From NCBI RefSeq assembly GCF_009834875.1, contig NZ_WVHT01000003.1:124001-188000 (forward strand): a stretch of 64,000 bases of DNA, read 5' to 3'. The notes beneath the pieces are model-generated. The model saw nothing but the letters and a program-made list of their open reading frames with translations. It did no database searches and was not told where the DNA came from. Source of the stretch: Hufsiella arboris (GTDB taxonomy: Bacteria > Bacteroidota > Bacteroidia > Sphingobacteriales > Sphingobacteriaceae). Shown one piece after another: positions 26,075-35,027 of the stretch. Both the position numbers and the translations under genes were made by a program. Each line of letters starts with the position of its first letter. Position 1 is the first letter of the stretch.

Positions 26075-26084
26075 GGTAGTATTG

Positions 26085-28454
26085 TTATGCGCTGCAGGAT
26101 AAACAGCCTTCTTCCATGCTGCAAACTGCGCCTTCAATGATTTCTTCAACTTCAGTTTCCTGCTGTATAACCGGCTCAACCTGTTTGCCAGCCTGGCTTT
26201 GTACCGTAAATTTAACTGCTTGTGCTGCAGCCTGAGTACGTAAATAATACATTCCGGTTTTCAGACCTTTCTTCCATGCGTAGAAATGCATCGACGTAAG
26301 TTTCGAAGACGTCGGCGAATTAACAAACAAATTTAATGACTGCGACTGGCAGATATATGCACCGCGATCAGCAGCCATATCAATCACGCTACGCATTTTT
26401 ATTTCCCAAACGGTTTTATAAAGCTCTTTTATGCTTTGTGGAATTTCATCGATATGTTGAATAGATCCGTTAGCAAGAATGATCTTTTCCTTTATATCAT
26501 GATTCCAAATACCCAAATCGACAAGATCTCTGAGCAAATGCTTGTTGACCACGATAAATTCTCCGCTTAGTACACGACGGGTATAGATGTTTGAAGTGTA
26601 AGGTTCAAAACACTCATTATTCCCTAATATCTGTGATGTCGACGCTGTTGGCATTGGAGCAACAAGTAATGAATTGCGAACTCCGTCTTTTATTACACGT
26701 GCACGCAATGTCTCCCAATCCCAGCGCGAGGTTGGCTGCACATTCCAAAGATCAAACTGGAATTTGCCTTTTGATAGTGGTGATCCATTAAACGTTTCAT
26801 AAGCGCCTTCTTTTAATGCAAGGTCTGCAGATGCAGTCATTGCGGCGAAATAGATCGTCTCAAAAATTTCGATGTTAAGCTGAGCTGCTTCCGGGCTTTC
26901 GAACGGCATTTTAAGTAATAAAAATACATCCGCTAAGCCCTGAACCCCTAATCCGATCGGGCGGTGACGCATATTTGATTTACGTGCCTCTTCAACCGGG
27001 TAATAATTGTTATCGATGATCTTGTTCAGGTTGACTGCGGCCTGGTAAGTTACATCGTATAATTTCCGATGATCAAATTCACCGTTAATGATATAACGTG
27101 GCAATGAAAGTGATGCCAGATTACAAACGGCAACTTCATCAGGTGCAGTATACTCGATAATTTCGGTACACAGGTTCGAACTTTTTATCGTTCCAAGATT
27201 TTGCTGGTTTGATTTAGAGTTTGCCGCGTCTTTATAAAGCAAATACGGCGTTCCTGTTTCAATTTGAGCATCCAGTATAGCAAACCAAAGTTCCTGCGCT
27301 TTTATAGTTTTGCGGGCTTTTCCTTCACGTTCGTATCTTTCATAAAGCTCTACGAATTCTTCACCGTGACAATCTGCCAGGCCTGGCGCTTCATGCGGGC
27401 AAAACAGGCTCCACTGACCATCCTCTTCAACCCGCTTCATAAACAGATCTGAAACCCAAAGCGCGTAAAATAAATCGCGGGCACGGTTTTCTTCTTTACC
27501 ATGATTTTTCTTCAGGTCAAGAAATTCGAATATATCGGCATGCCATGGCTCCAGGTAAATAGCAAAAGCACCTTTGCGCTTGCCGCCGCCCTGGTCAACA
27601 TAACGGGCAGTATCGTTAAAAACACGCAGCATCGGTACAATACCGTTACTTGTTCCATTGGTTCCACTAATGTAAGATCCTGTTGCACGAACGTTGTGTA
27701 TGCTTAAACCAATACCTCCGGCACTTTGAGAAATCTTGGCTGTTTGGCCTAATGTTTCGTAAATACCTTCAATGCTGTCATCTTTCATGGCAACCAGGAA
27801 ACAGCTTGACATTTGCGGTTTTGGGGTAGATGCGTTAAAGAGTGTTGGCGTGGCATGGATAAACCAACGCTCACTCATCAGATTGTACGTTTTGATAACG
27901 CTGTCGATATCGTTTTTATGAATACCTACCGACACACGCATAAACAAATGCTGCGGACGCTCAACAATTTTACCGTTCAACTTAAGCAAATATGATTTTT
28001 CAAGCGTCTTAAATCCGAAGTAATCGAAGCTAAAATCGCGGTCGTAAATAATTGTACTATCTAAAAGCTCAGCATTTTCTTCGATTATCTGCCATACCTC
28101 ATCCGACAACAGTGCAGCAGGCTTGCCCGACTCCGGATCGATGTATTGATACAAGCGAAGCATTGTGTCCGAAAAACATTTCTCAGTATTCTTATGAAGA
28201 TTGGAAATAGCTATACGGGATGCAAGCAAAGCGTAATCGGGATGAATAGTCGTAAGCGAAGCGGCAGTTTCTGCAGCCAGATTATCCAGCTCGGAAGTTT
28301 GCACTCCATCATATAACCCATCAATTACTTTCTTGGCAACTTCAACAGGATCAACAAACGTTTTGTTCAATCCGTAACTTAACTTTTCTATTCGTGCGGT
28401 TATTTTATCAAATTTAACCGACTCTTTTTTTCCGCTTCTCTTTAATACAAACAT
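26085..28454 (-). CDS. nrdA: Class I ribonucleoside-diphosphate reductase, alpha subunit
   Basis: A 789-residue catalytic subunit that makes deoxyribonucleotides from ribonucleoside diphosphates. Residues 1-90 are an ATP-cone allosteric domain ([20 protein letters not shown]). The barrel carries the substrate and active-site segments [48 protein letters not shown] with the active Asn-x-Cys-x-Glu, and [19 protein letters not shown]. The tail CLSCSA gives the mobile redox CxxC used for re-reduction by thioredoxin or glutaredoxin. It follows nrdB by 58 bases on the same strand and shares its cobalamin-riboswitch leader. Confidence 0.95.
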   Translation of the reverse strand: MFVLKRSGKKESVKFDKITARIEKLSYGLNKTFVDPVEVAKKVIDGLYDGVQTSELDNLAAETAASLTTIHPDYALLASRIAISNLHKNTEKCFSDTMLRLYQYIDPESGKPAALLSDEVWQIIEENAELLDSTIIYDRDFSFDYFGFKTLEKSYLLKLNGKIVERPQHLFMRVSVGIHKNDIDSVIKTYNLMSERWFIHATPTLFNASTPKPQMSSCFLVAMKDDSIEGIYETLGQTAKISQSAGGIGLSIHNVRATGSYISGTNGTSNGIVPMLRVFNDTARYVDQGGGKRKGAFAIYLEPWHADIFEFLDLKKNHGKEENRARDLFYALWVSDLFMKRVEEDGQWSLFCPHEAPGLADCHGEEFVELYERYEREGKARKTIKAQELWFAILDAQIETGTPYLLYKDAANSKSNQQNLGTIKSSNLCTEIIEYTAPDEVAVCNLASLSLPRYIINGEFDHRKLYDVTYQAAVNLNKIIDNNYYPVEEARKSNMRHRPIGLGVQGLADVFLLLKMPFESPEAAQLNIEIFETIYFAAMTASADLALKEGAYETFNGSPLSKGKFQFDLWNVQPTSRWDWETLRARVIKDGVRNSLLVAPMPTASTSQILGNNECFEPYTSNIYTRRVLSGEFIVVNKHLLRDLVDLGIWNHDIKEKIILANGSIQHIDEIPQSIKELYKTVWEIKMRSVIDMAADRGAYICQSQSLNLFVNSPTSSKLTSMHFYAWKKGLKTGMYYLRTQAAAQAVKFTVQSQAGKQVEPVIQQETEVEEIIEGAVCSMEEGCLSCSA

Positions 28455-28512
28455 CTTTTTATTGATTTGGAGTTGTTACCCTCTCTTTTATTGCTCGCTT
28501 ATTTGCTATCGT

Positions 28513-29481
28513 TTAGAAATCATCATCCAATGAAAACGCCTGTTCTTCTTTAGTTGAAAGAACACCACTCTTTTGGTAATCACCAACCCTTTTTTCAAAG
28601 AAGTTCGTTTTTCCCTGCAACGATATCATTTCCATAAAATCGAATGGATTTGTGGCATTAAATAATTTGGTATAACCAAGTTCAGACAGCCACCTGTCAG
28701 CAACAAATTCTATGTATTGCTGCATTAGTTTTGCGTTCATCCCGATCAGGTTTACCGGAAGTGCACCCGTTACAAATTCTTTTTCAATTTCAACGGCGTC
28801 GCCGATGATCTGATGCACCTGCTCCTCGCTCAATTTATTTTTAAGCATACCGTATAACAGACAGGCAAACTCACAATGTAAACCTTCGTCACGGGATATC
28901 AATTCATTGCTAAATGTCAGGCCAGGCATCAAACCACGTTTCTTTAACCAGAAAATCGAGCAGAAGCTCCCGGAGAAGAATATTCCTTCGACCGCTGCGA
29001 ACGCTACGAGGCGTTCGGCGAAAGATCCATTATCAATCCAGCGCAGTGCCCATTCTGCTTTCTTCTTAACACAATCTATCGTGTCGATCGCATGGAACAA
29101 ACGATCCTTTTCTTTCGGATCTTTGATATAGGTGTCGATCAGCAATGCATACGTTTCAGAGTGGATATTCTCCATCATGATCTGGAAACCATAGAAACAA
29201 CGGGCTTCCGGCAATTGCACTTCACTCATAAAGTTCACCGCCAGGTTCTCATTCACAATTCCATCACTTGCTGCGAAAAACGCTAAAACATGACTTACAA
29301 AGTGCTTTTCACCATCATTGAGATTCTCCCAATCTTTCATGTCCGAGCCCAGGTCAATTTCCTCGGCTGTCCAGAAACTGGCTTCATGGCGTTTATAAAT
29401 CTCCCAGATTGCCGGGTAATTAATTGGCAGGATTACAAACCTGTCTTTGTTTTCGCGGAGCAATACTTCTTCCTCTTCCAT
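28513..29481 (-). CDS. nrdB: Class I ribonucleoside-diphosphate reductase, beta subunit
   Basis: A 322-residue radical-generating subunit, close in style to eukaryotic R2. It has the iron-ligand motifs near [20 protein letters not shown] followed by [15 protein letters not shown], in which the His is a metal ligand and the following Tyr is the expected radical site, and the second carboxylate/His set in [17 protein letters not shown] and [14 protein letters not shown]. The C-terminal tail AFSLDDDF is the usual peptide that docks into NrdA. The enzyme does not use vitamin B12, yet its 5' leader holds a cobalamin riboswitch (29603-29718). Confidence 0.95.
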   Translation of the reverse strand: MEEEEVLLRENKDRFVILPINYPAIWEIYKRHEASFWTAEEIDLGSDMKDWENLNDGEKHFVSHVLAFFAASDGIVNENLAVNFMSEVQLPEARCFYGFQIMMENIHSETYALLIDTYIKDPKEKDRLFHAIDTIDCVKKKAEWALRWIDNGSFAERLVAFAAVEGIFFSGSFCSIFWLKKRGLMPGLTFSNELISRDEGLHCEFACLLYGMLKNKLSEEQVHQIIGDAVEIEKEFVTGALPVNLIGMNAKLMQQYIEFVADRWLSELGYTKLFNATNPFDFMEMISLQGKTNFFEKRVGDYQKSGVLSTKEEQAFSLDDDF

Positions 29482-29525
29482 AATTTCAATTTTTATGAAT
29501 GATGTTTACTGACAAAAGACAACAA

Positions 29526-29542
29526 GGCTAATACCGGTAGCC
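29526..29542 (-). promoter_or_regulatory. Hairpin in the nrdB leader, likely expression platform
   Basis: Minus-strand GGCTA and TAGCC pair around a loop CCGGTAT, 45 bases before the nrdB start and 61 bases beyond the riboswitch aptamer. In cobalamin riboswitches such a downstream hairpin often docks with the aptamer or hides the ribosome site; this assignment is by position. Confidence 0.4.
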
Positions 29543-29602
29543 CGGAAATTAAACAGTGAAGGACTTTCATCAAAACTTTATTCGTGAAAGCTTTGACAAA
29601 CA

Positions 29603-29718
29603 TTATGCGGCAGATATCTGGCTAACCACCATCCGGCGGTTCACAGTTGCACGTCAGCTCCTGATTTTCACAGGCTTCTCTTGAGTTGCTAACTTTAAAG
29701 TTGACAACACCGGCATAA
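29603..29718 (-). ncRNA. Cobalamin (B12) riboswitch in the nrdBA leader
   Basis: Read on the minus strand, the stretch at 29641-29667 contains AATCAGGAGCTGACGTGCAA followed by CTGTGA, which matches the conserved B12 box (form: AATCC-x-GG-x-x-CTG-x-C-x-x-GCAACTGT). A P1 stem TTATGC-CGG (29710-29718) / CCGCATAA (29603-29610) closes the element, and AGCCAGATATCTGCC (29608-29622) matches the conserved GCCAG-x-x-x-CCTGCC end. Inner helices GTTG/CAAC, CCTG/CAGG and ACCGCC/GGTGGT fit the core fold. At about 116 nt it is shorter than most AdoCbl-type elements. It lies 122 bases upstream of nrdB on the same strand and probably turns the B12-independent reductase down when cobalamin is plentiful. Confidence 0.85.
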
Positions 29719-29835
29719 GATTTTGTTAAAGAACTGCTATAAAATTACGCGGTTGAAAGCATGTTTAAATGCGGAAGTTTTAAACAACCACCGTACTTTT
29801 TAACATTCGGTAAACCAGTGAAGCCGAACCGGTTA

Positions 29836-29864
29836 AATAAAAAAAGCCCCGCTTTATGCGAGGC
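29836..29864 (-). terminator. Intrinsic terminator after the nucleotidyltransferase gene
   Basis: Stem GCCTCGC / GCGGGGC (minus strand) with a five-base loop and seven T. Its stem sequence equals that of the tracrRNA terminator at 47947-47974. Confidence 0.88.
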
Positions 29865-29898
29865 TCAAAAATAGTTTTCTACATTTTGTTGAAGCCCG

Positions 29899-30792
29899 TT
29901 ACCACAAATTCTGCGGATAAACGCCTTCTTCTACTAATTTGCTGATGCTTTTTTGCACAATTGGCTTATCTTCTTTGTATGTTACACCGAACCATTTTGA
30001 GCTTGTTGGAATAACTTTAAACGAAGCTTGTCCGGTTTTAATGAGCTCATCTGCAATTAAAGGAATAAAAAATTCAGCTTTCGGGTTGTTCTCATTCTGC
30101 TCGACAAACCGCTTGAAAATTGGCTCACTTTGCGCGAAAACCGCTGGCGTAAAACCCCAGAAATTCATCGAAACACGCGTATCGGTAGTTAACTCATGTT
30201 CCTCGCCGTTTTCCTTGTACACAACGCCGTCACCCTTGAAATATACTTCTGTACGTTCGTTGATTTCGGTCATGAAACCATCTTTTACGTTACAAACGCC
30301 ACGTGAAACTGATCCATAATCAGACAGGGTGTTCGATATCTGGTAACCGATTAATGAGTATTTATCATCAGCAGCTTCAGAGGTTAGGAATTTTGCCATT
30401 TTTTCAAAGGCGTCATAACCATAATAATCATCGGCATTGATTACACAGAATGGCTCGTGTACCTGGTTGCGCGCGCATAATACCGCGTGGCCGGTTCCCC
30501 ATGGTTTCGAGCGTTCTATTTCTTTATTGATTCCAAAAGGCGTCAAATCATAGCTTTGGAAAATATAATCAGTTTCTACGACTCCGTTCAGCTTTGGCTC
30601 AAATATAGCCTTAAAACTTTCCGCGAATTCTTCGCGTATGATAAAGCCTACTTTTCCGAAACCCGCTTTTATCGCATCGTAAATTGAATAGTCAATAATC
30701 GTTTCGCCGCTAGGTCCAAAGCCGTCGACTTGTTTCATGCTTCCATAGCGGCTGGCCATGCCTGCAGCCAAAATTAATAAGGTTGGTTTCAT
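29899..30792 (-). CDS. Sugar nucleotidyltransferase
   Basis: A 297-residue NTP-transferase. The N-terminal nucleotide-binding signature LLILAAGMASRYGSMKQVDG (residues 5-24) has the G-x-G-T-R-like loop in the variant AGMASRYG, and the Asp pair in CVINADDYYGYDAF near residue 120 would bind the metal. The domain continues to about residue 270. It probably activates a sugar-1-phosphate with a nucleotide; the substrate is not clear. An AT-rich 288-base gap upstream (30793-31080) separates it from the HerA-like gene and must hold its promoter. Confidence 0.85.
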   Translation of the reverse strand: MKPTLLILAAGMASRYGSMKQVDGFGPSGETIIDYSIYDAIKAGFGKVGFIIREEFAESFKAIFEPKLNGVVETDYIFQSYDLTPFGINKEIERSKPWGTGHAVLCARNQVHEPFCVINADDYYGYDAFEKMAKFLTSEAADDKYSLIGYQISNTLSDYGSVSRGVCNVKDGFMTEINERTEVYFKGDGVVYKENGEEHELTTDTRVSMNFWGFTPAVFAQSEPIFKRFVEQNENNPKAEFFIPLIADELIKTGQASFKVIPTSSKWFGVTYKEDKPIVQKSISKLVEEGVYPQNLW

Positions 30793-31080
30793 CAGTCTTC
30801 TTGTTTTTTAAAGGTTCGACAGCTAAAATGCACCGGTTGCCTGTCGCGATGATATTACGGCGCATTAATTTATTACCGCGAAAATATAAATTCAAATGAT
30901 AACGATGAAGGTTGAATTTTGTTTAGTGATAAAAATTGTGAAAGTTTACAACGATTTGGAATATATCTTAATAAAGTAATAAAAAATATTACTAAAATTT
31001 ATTGTTTTGATAACAGAATTTAAACGTTGCAATTATACATCTGAAAATCATCCGCTAGATAACTTCCTACCGTTATTTTT

Positions 31081-32616
31081 TTAAAACCTACTTTTTTTAC
31101 CGGTAAGCATTCCGAACAAGCCGCGAACAATTTCCCGCCCGATTTGCCGGGTTATCGGCGCATTGATCACTTGTTCAAATACTCCTTTAACCTGTTTAGT
31201 TTGTTTTTGCTCGGCCTTTTGCTGTTCCACAACCGCTTTTGCCTGCTCATCTTCTGCCATCTTTTTATTAACACGGTCAGTCAGCAGTTCATAAGCACTT
31301 ACAGGGTTTACCGTGTCTTTATACTTAGCAAACAAATTACTTGATTGCACAAGCTGATCGTATTCCGCAACAGGAAGCGGCCCCATCACCGAGCGAGGCG
31401 GAGTTAAATGCGTTGCAACCACTTCTGTAGGGCTTCCCTTTTCACTTAGCACCGTTATTAACGCCTGGCCGGTTCCCAGCGATGTGAGAACTTTATCGAT
31501 TTCGTAAAATTCGGATTTCGGATAGGTGCTTACCGTTTTTTTTAACGCTTCTGCATCATTTGGAGTAAACGCACGTAAAGCATGCTGGACACGGTTTCCG
31601 AGCTGGGCGAGTACACTTGCCGGAACATCGGTGGGAGCTTGTGTACAGAAAAATATTCCAATGCCTTTTGACCGGATAAGTTTAATGATTGTCTCTATTT
31701 GCTCCAGGAAAGCTTTCGGTGAATCTTTAAACAACAAATGCGCTTCATCGAAAAAGAACACAAGCTTGGGCTTATCGAGATCGCCCGCCTCTGGCATTGA
31801 ATTGAAAATTTCGACAATTAAGCTTAAAAGAAAGGTGGAATACATCGCCGTCTGGCTTTGCACGTCCGAAATATTGAGTAAGCTGATCACGCCTTTCCCG
31901 TCTACCTTATCAAAAAGATCATGAATGTCAAAAGAAGTTTCTCCGAATATTTTCGCTAATCCCTGCTGCTCTATTGCTACAATTTTGCGAAGTATTGTAC
32001 CTGAAGTTGCTGAAGAGATTGAGCCATAGCTCTCCTTGATCTCCGCTGCTCCCGGTCCTTCCGCGAGATAAGATACAGTCTTTTTCAGATCTTCAAGATC
32101 TACCAATGGCATTTTATTATCGTCGGCATATTTAAAAACCACTGACATAACGCCGCTTTGTGTTTCATTAAGCTCCAATATTTTTGACAGGAGCACCGGA
32201 CCGAATTCAAACACCGTTGCTCTCATCTGCGAACCTAACTTTCCGGACAGCGAGTAAAGTTCGACCGGAAAACCTGTCGGAGAAAAAGGTTTGTTCAGAT
32301 CACGTGCCCGTTCATCTATTTTAGCATTAGTTTCCCCTGCCTTATTTAAGCCCGATAAATCACCTTTTACATCGAGCATAAAAACGGGAACTCCCGCGTC
32401 CGAAAGCTGTTCGGCAATTAACTGAAGTGTTCTTGTTTTACCCGTTCCGGTTGCGCCTGCTATCAGGCCATGACGGTTCATCATTCGAAGCGGAAGATTT
32501 ACTTCTGCATCGGCGATGATTTGACCGTCCAACATTCCGGCGCCCAGGTAAATATATGCGCCTTGTGTGTTGTACGACTGTTTAACTTTTTCGGTAAAAT
32601 CGGCAGATCTGCTCAT
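31081..32616 (-). CDS. HerA/FtsK-like ATPase of the DUF853 family
   Basis: A 511-residue P-loop ATPase. The N-terminus has a short beta region and then Walker A LIAGATGTGKTRTLQLIAEQ near residue 54, followed by VPVFMLDVKGDLSGL. Walker B is KLVFFFDEAHLLFKDSPKAF near residue 291, then FFCTQAPTDVPASVLAQLGN as the sensor region. The C-terminus holds a charged coiled-coil with AKAVVEQQKAEQKQTKQ and ends in the basic GKKSRF. This is the DUF853 branch of HerA helicases, whose biological role is not settled. It has no nuclease partner (NurA) beside it. Confidence 0.85.
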   Translation of the reverse strand: MSRSADFTEKVKQSYNTQGAYIYLGAGMLDGQIIADAEVNLPLRMMNRHGLIAGATGTGKTRTLQLIAEQLSDAGVPVFMLDVKGDLSGLNKAGETNAKIDERARDLNKPFSPTGFPVELYSLSGKLGSQMRATVFEFGPVLLSKILELNETQSGVMSVVFKYADDNKMPLVDLEDLKKTVSYLAEGPGAAEIKESYGSISSATSGTILRKIVAIEQQGLAKIFGETSFDIHDLFDKVDGKGVISLLNISDVQSQTAMYSTFLLSLIVEIFNSMPEAGDLDKPKLVFFFDEAHLLFKDSPKAFLEQIETIIKLIRSKGIGIFFCTQAPTDVPASVLAQLGNRVQHALRAFTPNDAEALKKTVSTYPKSEFYEIDKVLTSLGTGQALITVLSEKGSPTEVVATHLTPPRSVMGPLPVAEYDQLVQSSNLFAKYKDTVNPVSAYELLTDRVNKKMAEDEQAKAVVEQQKAEQKQTKQVKGVFEQVINAPITRQIGREIVRGLFGMLTGKKSRF

Positions 32617-32662
32617 AAGAATTTATTGATACAATGAAATTACATAATATCCCTTAAAGCAC

Positions 32663-32695
32663 AATGGGGCGACCGTATTGTACGACCGCCCCATT
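32663..32695. other. GC-rich hairpin between the M42 peptidase and HerA-like genes
   Basis: AATGGGGCG and CGCCCCATT are perfect complements over nine bases with a further CGTA/TACG inner stem. No T run follows on either strand, so it may be a factor-dependent terminator or messenger-stabilising structure downstream of the peptidase gene. Confidence 0.5.
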
Positions 32696-32747
32696 ATTGG
32701 GTTCAATGAGTTTCTATAACGCTAATATCAGCTCAATATTTTATCAC

Positions 32748-33869
32748 TTAAATATTTCTAAACTCATATCCTGGCGTAATGCGTAACAGCGATTCGTAAA
32801 TCAACCTGATTACATTATCTACGTCATCCTTGTGAATCATTTCGACGGTAGTATGCATATATCGCAACGGAAGCGATATCAGCGCGGAAACCACACCATC
32901 ATTTGAATAAGCGAAAGCATCGGTATCGGTACCTGTTGACCGGGATGATGCCTGGCGCTGGAATGGAATATTTGCCTCTTCAGCAGCCTTAATTAATAAT
33001 TTATTCAAATTGGTTTGAACAGCCGGCGCATACGACACAACCGGTCCTTTGCCGCATGACAAATCACCCTGCACCATTTTATTAATCATTGGCGTTTGTG
33101 TATCGTGCGTAACATCGGTAACAATTGCAACATTCGGCTTAATCCTGTGGGCAATCATTTCGGCACCCCGCAAACCAATTTCTTCCTGCACAGCATTAAC
33201 AATGTATAAACCGAAGGGCAAAGTTTTATTATTCTCTTTAAGCAGCCGGGCTACCTCAGCAATCATAAAACCACCAATGCGATTGTCAAGCGCCCGGCCA
33301 ACATAATAACGGTCGTTAAGTATGATGAACTCATCTTCGTAGGTTATCACGCTACCAACATGAACTCCCAGCGCCTCAACTTCCTCCTTGGTGACGCAGC
33401 CGCAATCCAGGAAAATATTCTTGAGTGTAGGACCTTCTTCTTTTTCACCATGGCGTGTATGGATTGCCGGCCACCCGAAAACAGCTTTTACAATTCCTTT
33501 ATCGGTATGAATATTTACGCGCTTGGAAGGTGCAATCTGATGATCGGAACCACCATTACGGATCACATAAATCAACCCATCCTTTGAGATATAATTTACG
33601 TACCAGGATATTTCATCAGCATGTGCCTCGATAACCACCTTATATTCAGCCTGCGGATTAAGCACTGCAACCGCGGTACCATAATTATCGACATAATGCT
33701 CGTCTACGTATGGCTTTATGTATTCCAGCCAAAGCTTTTGACCCTCCCACTCAAAACCGGTAGGAGATGGATTATTGATATATTTTTCTAAAAATTTTAC
33801 CGAATTTTCTGTTACAACCGGTTTTATTTCGTTAATAATTTCTTGTTTTTCTTCTTTCTTTTTCGCCAT
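32748..33869 (-). CDS. M42 family metallopeptidase (glutamyl aminopeptidase/endoglucanase M type)
   Basis: A 373-residue dinuclear metal aminopeptidase. Metal and catalytic residues are visible in IEAHADEISWYVNYI (first His and Asp), the bridging Asp in YVGRALDNRIGGFMIAEV near residue 190, the general base Glu pair in NAVQEEIGLRGAEM near residue 222, VTDVTHDTQT near residue 245 and the final His in YMHTTVEMIHKDD. The extra lysine-rich start (MAKKKEEKQEI) is not part of the fold. M42 enzymes form large tetrahedral complexes and remove N-terminal residues from cytosolic peptides. Confidence 0.9.
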   Translation of the reverse strand: MAKKKEEKQEIINEIKPVVTENSVKFLEKYINNPSPTGFEWEGQKLWLEYIKPYVDEHYVDNYGTAVAVLNPQAEYKVVIEAHADEISWYVNYISKDGLIYVIRNGGSDHQIAPSKRVNIHTDKGIVKAVFGWPAIHTRHGEKEEGPTLKNIFLDCGCVTKEEVEALGVHVGSVITYEDEFIILNDRYYVGRALDNRIGGFMIAEVARLLKENNKTLPFGLYIVNAVQEEIGLRGAEMIAHRIKPNVAIVTDVTHDTQTPMINKMVQGDLSCGKGPVVSYAPAVQTNLNKLLIKAAEEANIPFQRQASSRSTGTDTDAFAYSNDGVVSALISLPLRYMHTTVEMIHKDDVDNVIRLIYESLLRITPGYEFRNI

Positions 33870-33953
33870 GTGTTAGAAACATTAATGTTACAGCAGGCTC
33901 CAAATATGCCGTATTTGTTTAACTTTTTTGTCAGATTAATTTTAAAACCTTAA

Positions 33954-34934
33954 TTACTCAATATAGCTTTCGAGTATCTTGAACCCGGTTTGAGTTTGCA
34001 GCTCGACATAATTTTCAGTGGCGGGGATTAAGATACAATCGCCCATTTTCACTTCTATACTTTGGTCATTGCTCGTCAGCGTATAAGCTCCTTCTACGCA
34101 AACATGGATAACAAACGAATCGAAGGCGGAATAATCCCGGTTAGTGGGTTGGGTAAATTGCAGAACGTTCGTTGTAAAATACTGGCAGCGGGCAACATTT
34201 ACAGCTTCATTAACAGCGGGGGTATATACCGTTTTATAATCCGGATATACGTTGTAGTCAAGTGCCGCCAAGGCTTCTTCGGTATGAAGTTCCCGCTTGT
34301 TTCCATGATCATCTACACGGTCGAAGTCATAAATCCGGTAGGTAATATCTGATGTTTGCTGAATTTCAGCGATCAACAAGCCTTTACCGATTGTATGAAC
34401 ACGTCCTGCCGGTAAAAAGAACACATCGCCGGCATTGACATCTTCGCGGTTTAAGATATCCATAAGCTGGCCGTTGTTCAACTTTTCAAGATAGATCTTT
34501 TCGTCTACCTTTTGATTAAATCCTGCAATTAACGTCGAACCGGGATCCGCCTGAATGACGTACCACATTTCGGTTTTCCCAAATGAATTATGGCGTTTTT
34601 TTGCGAGCTCGTCATTCGGATGAACCTGAATTGAAAGGTCATCATTGGCATCGATAAACTTCACCAGTAAGGGAAATGTATTTCCAAAATGTGCGTAAAC
34701 TTTATCTCCAACCAGTTCCCCCCGGTATTCTTCAACGATATCGGCTAAACTTTTGCCTTTTAAGTCACCATTTTCAACAACCGAAACATCTGATTTTACT
34801 CCGGATATTTCCCAGGTTTCGCCGCAATTCGGTAAAGGCGAAAAATTTTTATGGAGGTATGTATTGACCTTATCGCCGCCCCAGATTTTGTCTTTATAAA
34901 TGGTTTTAAATTTGAAGGGATACAGTGTTGACAT
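33954..34934 (-). CDS. manA: Mannose-6-phosphate isomerase, class I
   Basis: A 326-residue zinc-dependent isomerase converting mannose 6-phosphate and fructose 6-phosphate. The cupin metal residues are in SIQVHPNDELAKKRHNSFGK followed by TEMWYVI near residue 96-120 (Gln, His, Glu) and in FFLPAGRVHTIGKGLLIAEI near residue 175. The N-terminal KIWGGDKVNTYLHKNF and PNCGETWEIS motifs are those of short class I enzymes of Firmicutes and Bacteroidota. The product feeds nucleotide-sugar synthesis or mannose use. The upstream gene on the same strand (TonB receptor) has a different role, so it is probably a single gene. Confidence 0.9.
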   Translation of the reverse strand: MSTLYPFKFKTIYKDKIWGGDKVNTYLHKNFSPLPNCGETWEISGVKSDVSVVENGDLKGKSLADIVEEYRGELVGDKVYAHFGNTFPLLVKFIDANDDLSIQVHPNDELAKKRHNSFGKTEMWYVIQADPGSTLIAGFNQKVDEKIYLEKLNNGQLMDILNREDVNAGDVFFLPAGRVHTIGKGLLIAEIQQTSDITYRIYDFDRVDDHGNKRELHTEEALAALDYNVYPDYKTVYTPAVNEAVNVARCQYFTTNVLQFTQPTNRDYSAFDSFVIHVCVEGAYTLTSNDQSIEVKMGDCILIPATENYVELQTQTGFKILESYIE

Positions 34935-35027
34935 GTTTTGTTAGTATTTGATTGGATACGAAATTAAATAAACTGGACAATTAACGGCGATCAACGGGCA
35001 TTGTTCTGGCATTTTTTTTGAATTAAA

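Noticed and set aside
29481-29898. NrdR-type repressor boxes upstream of nrdB
   Set aside because: I could not find two paired NrdR-box sequences; the leader is explained by the cobalamin riboswitch.
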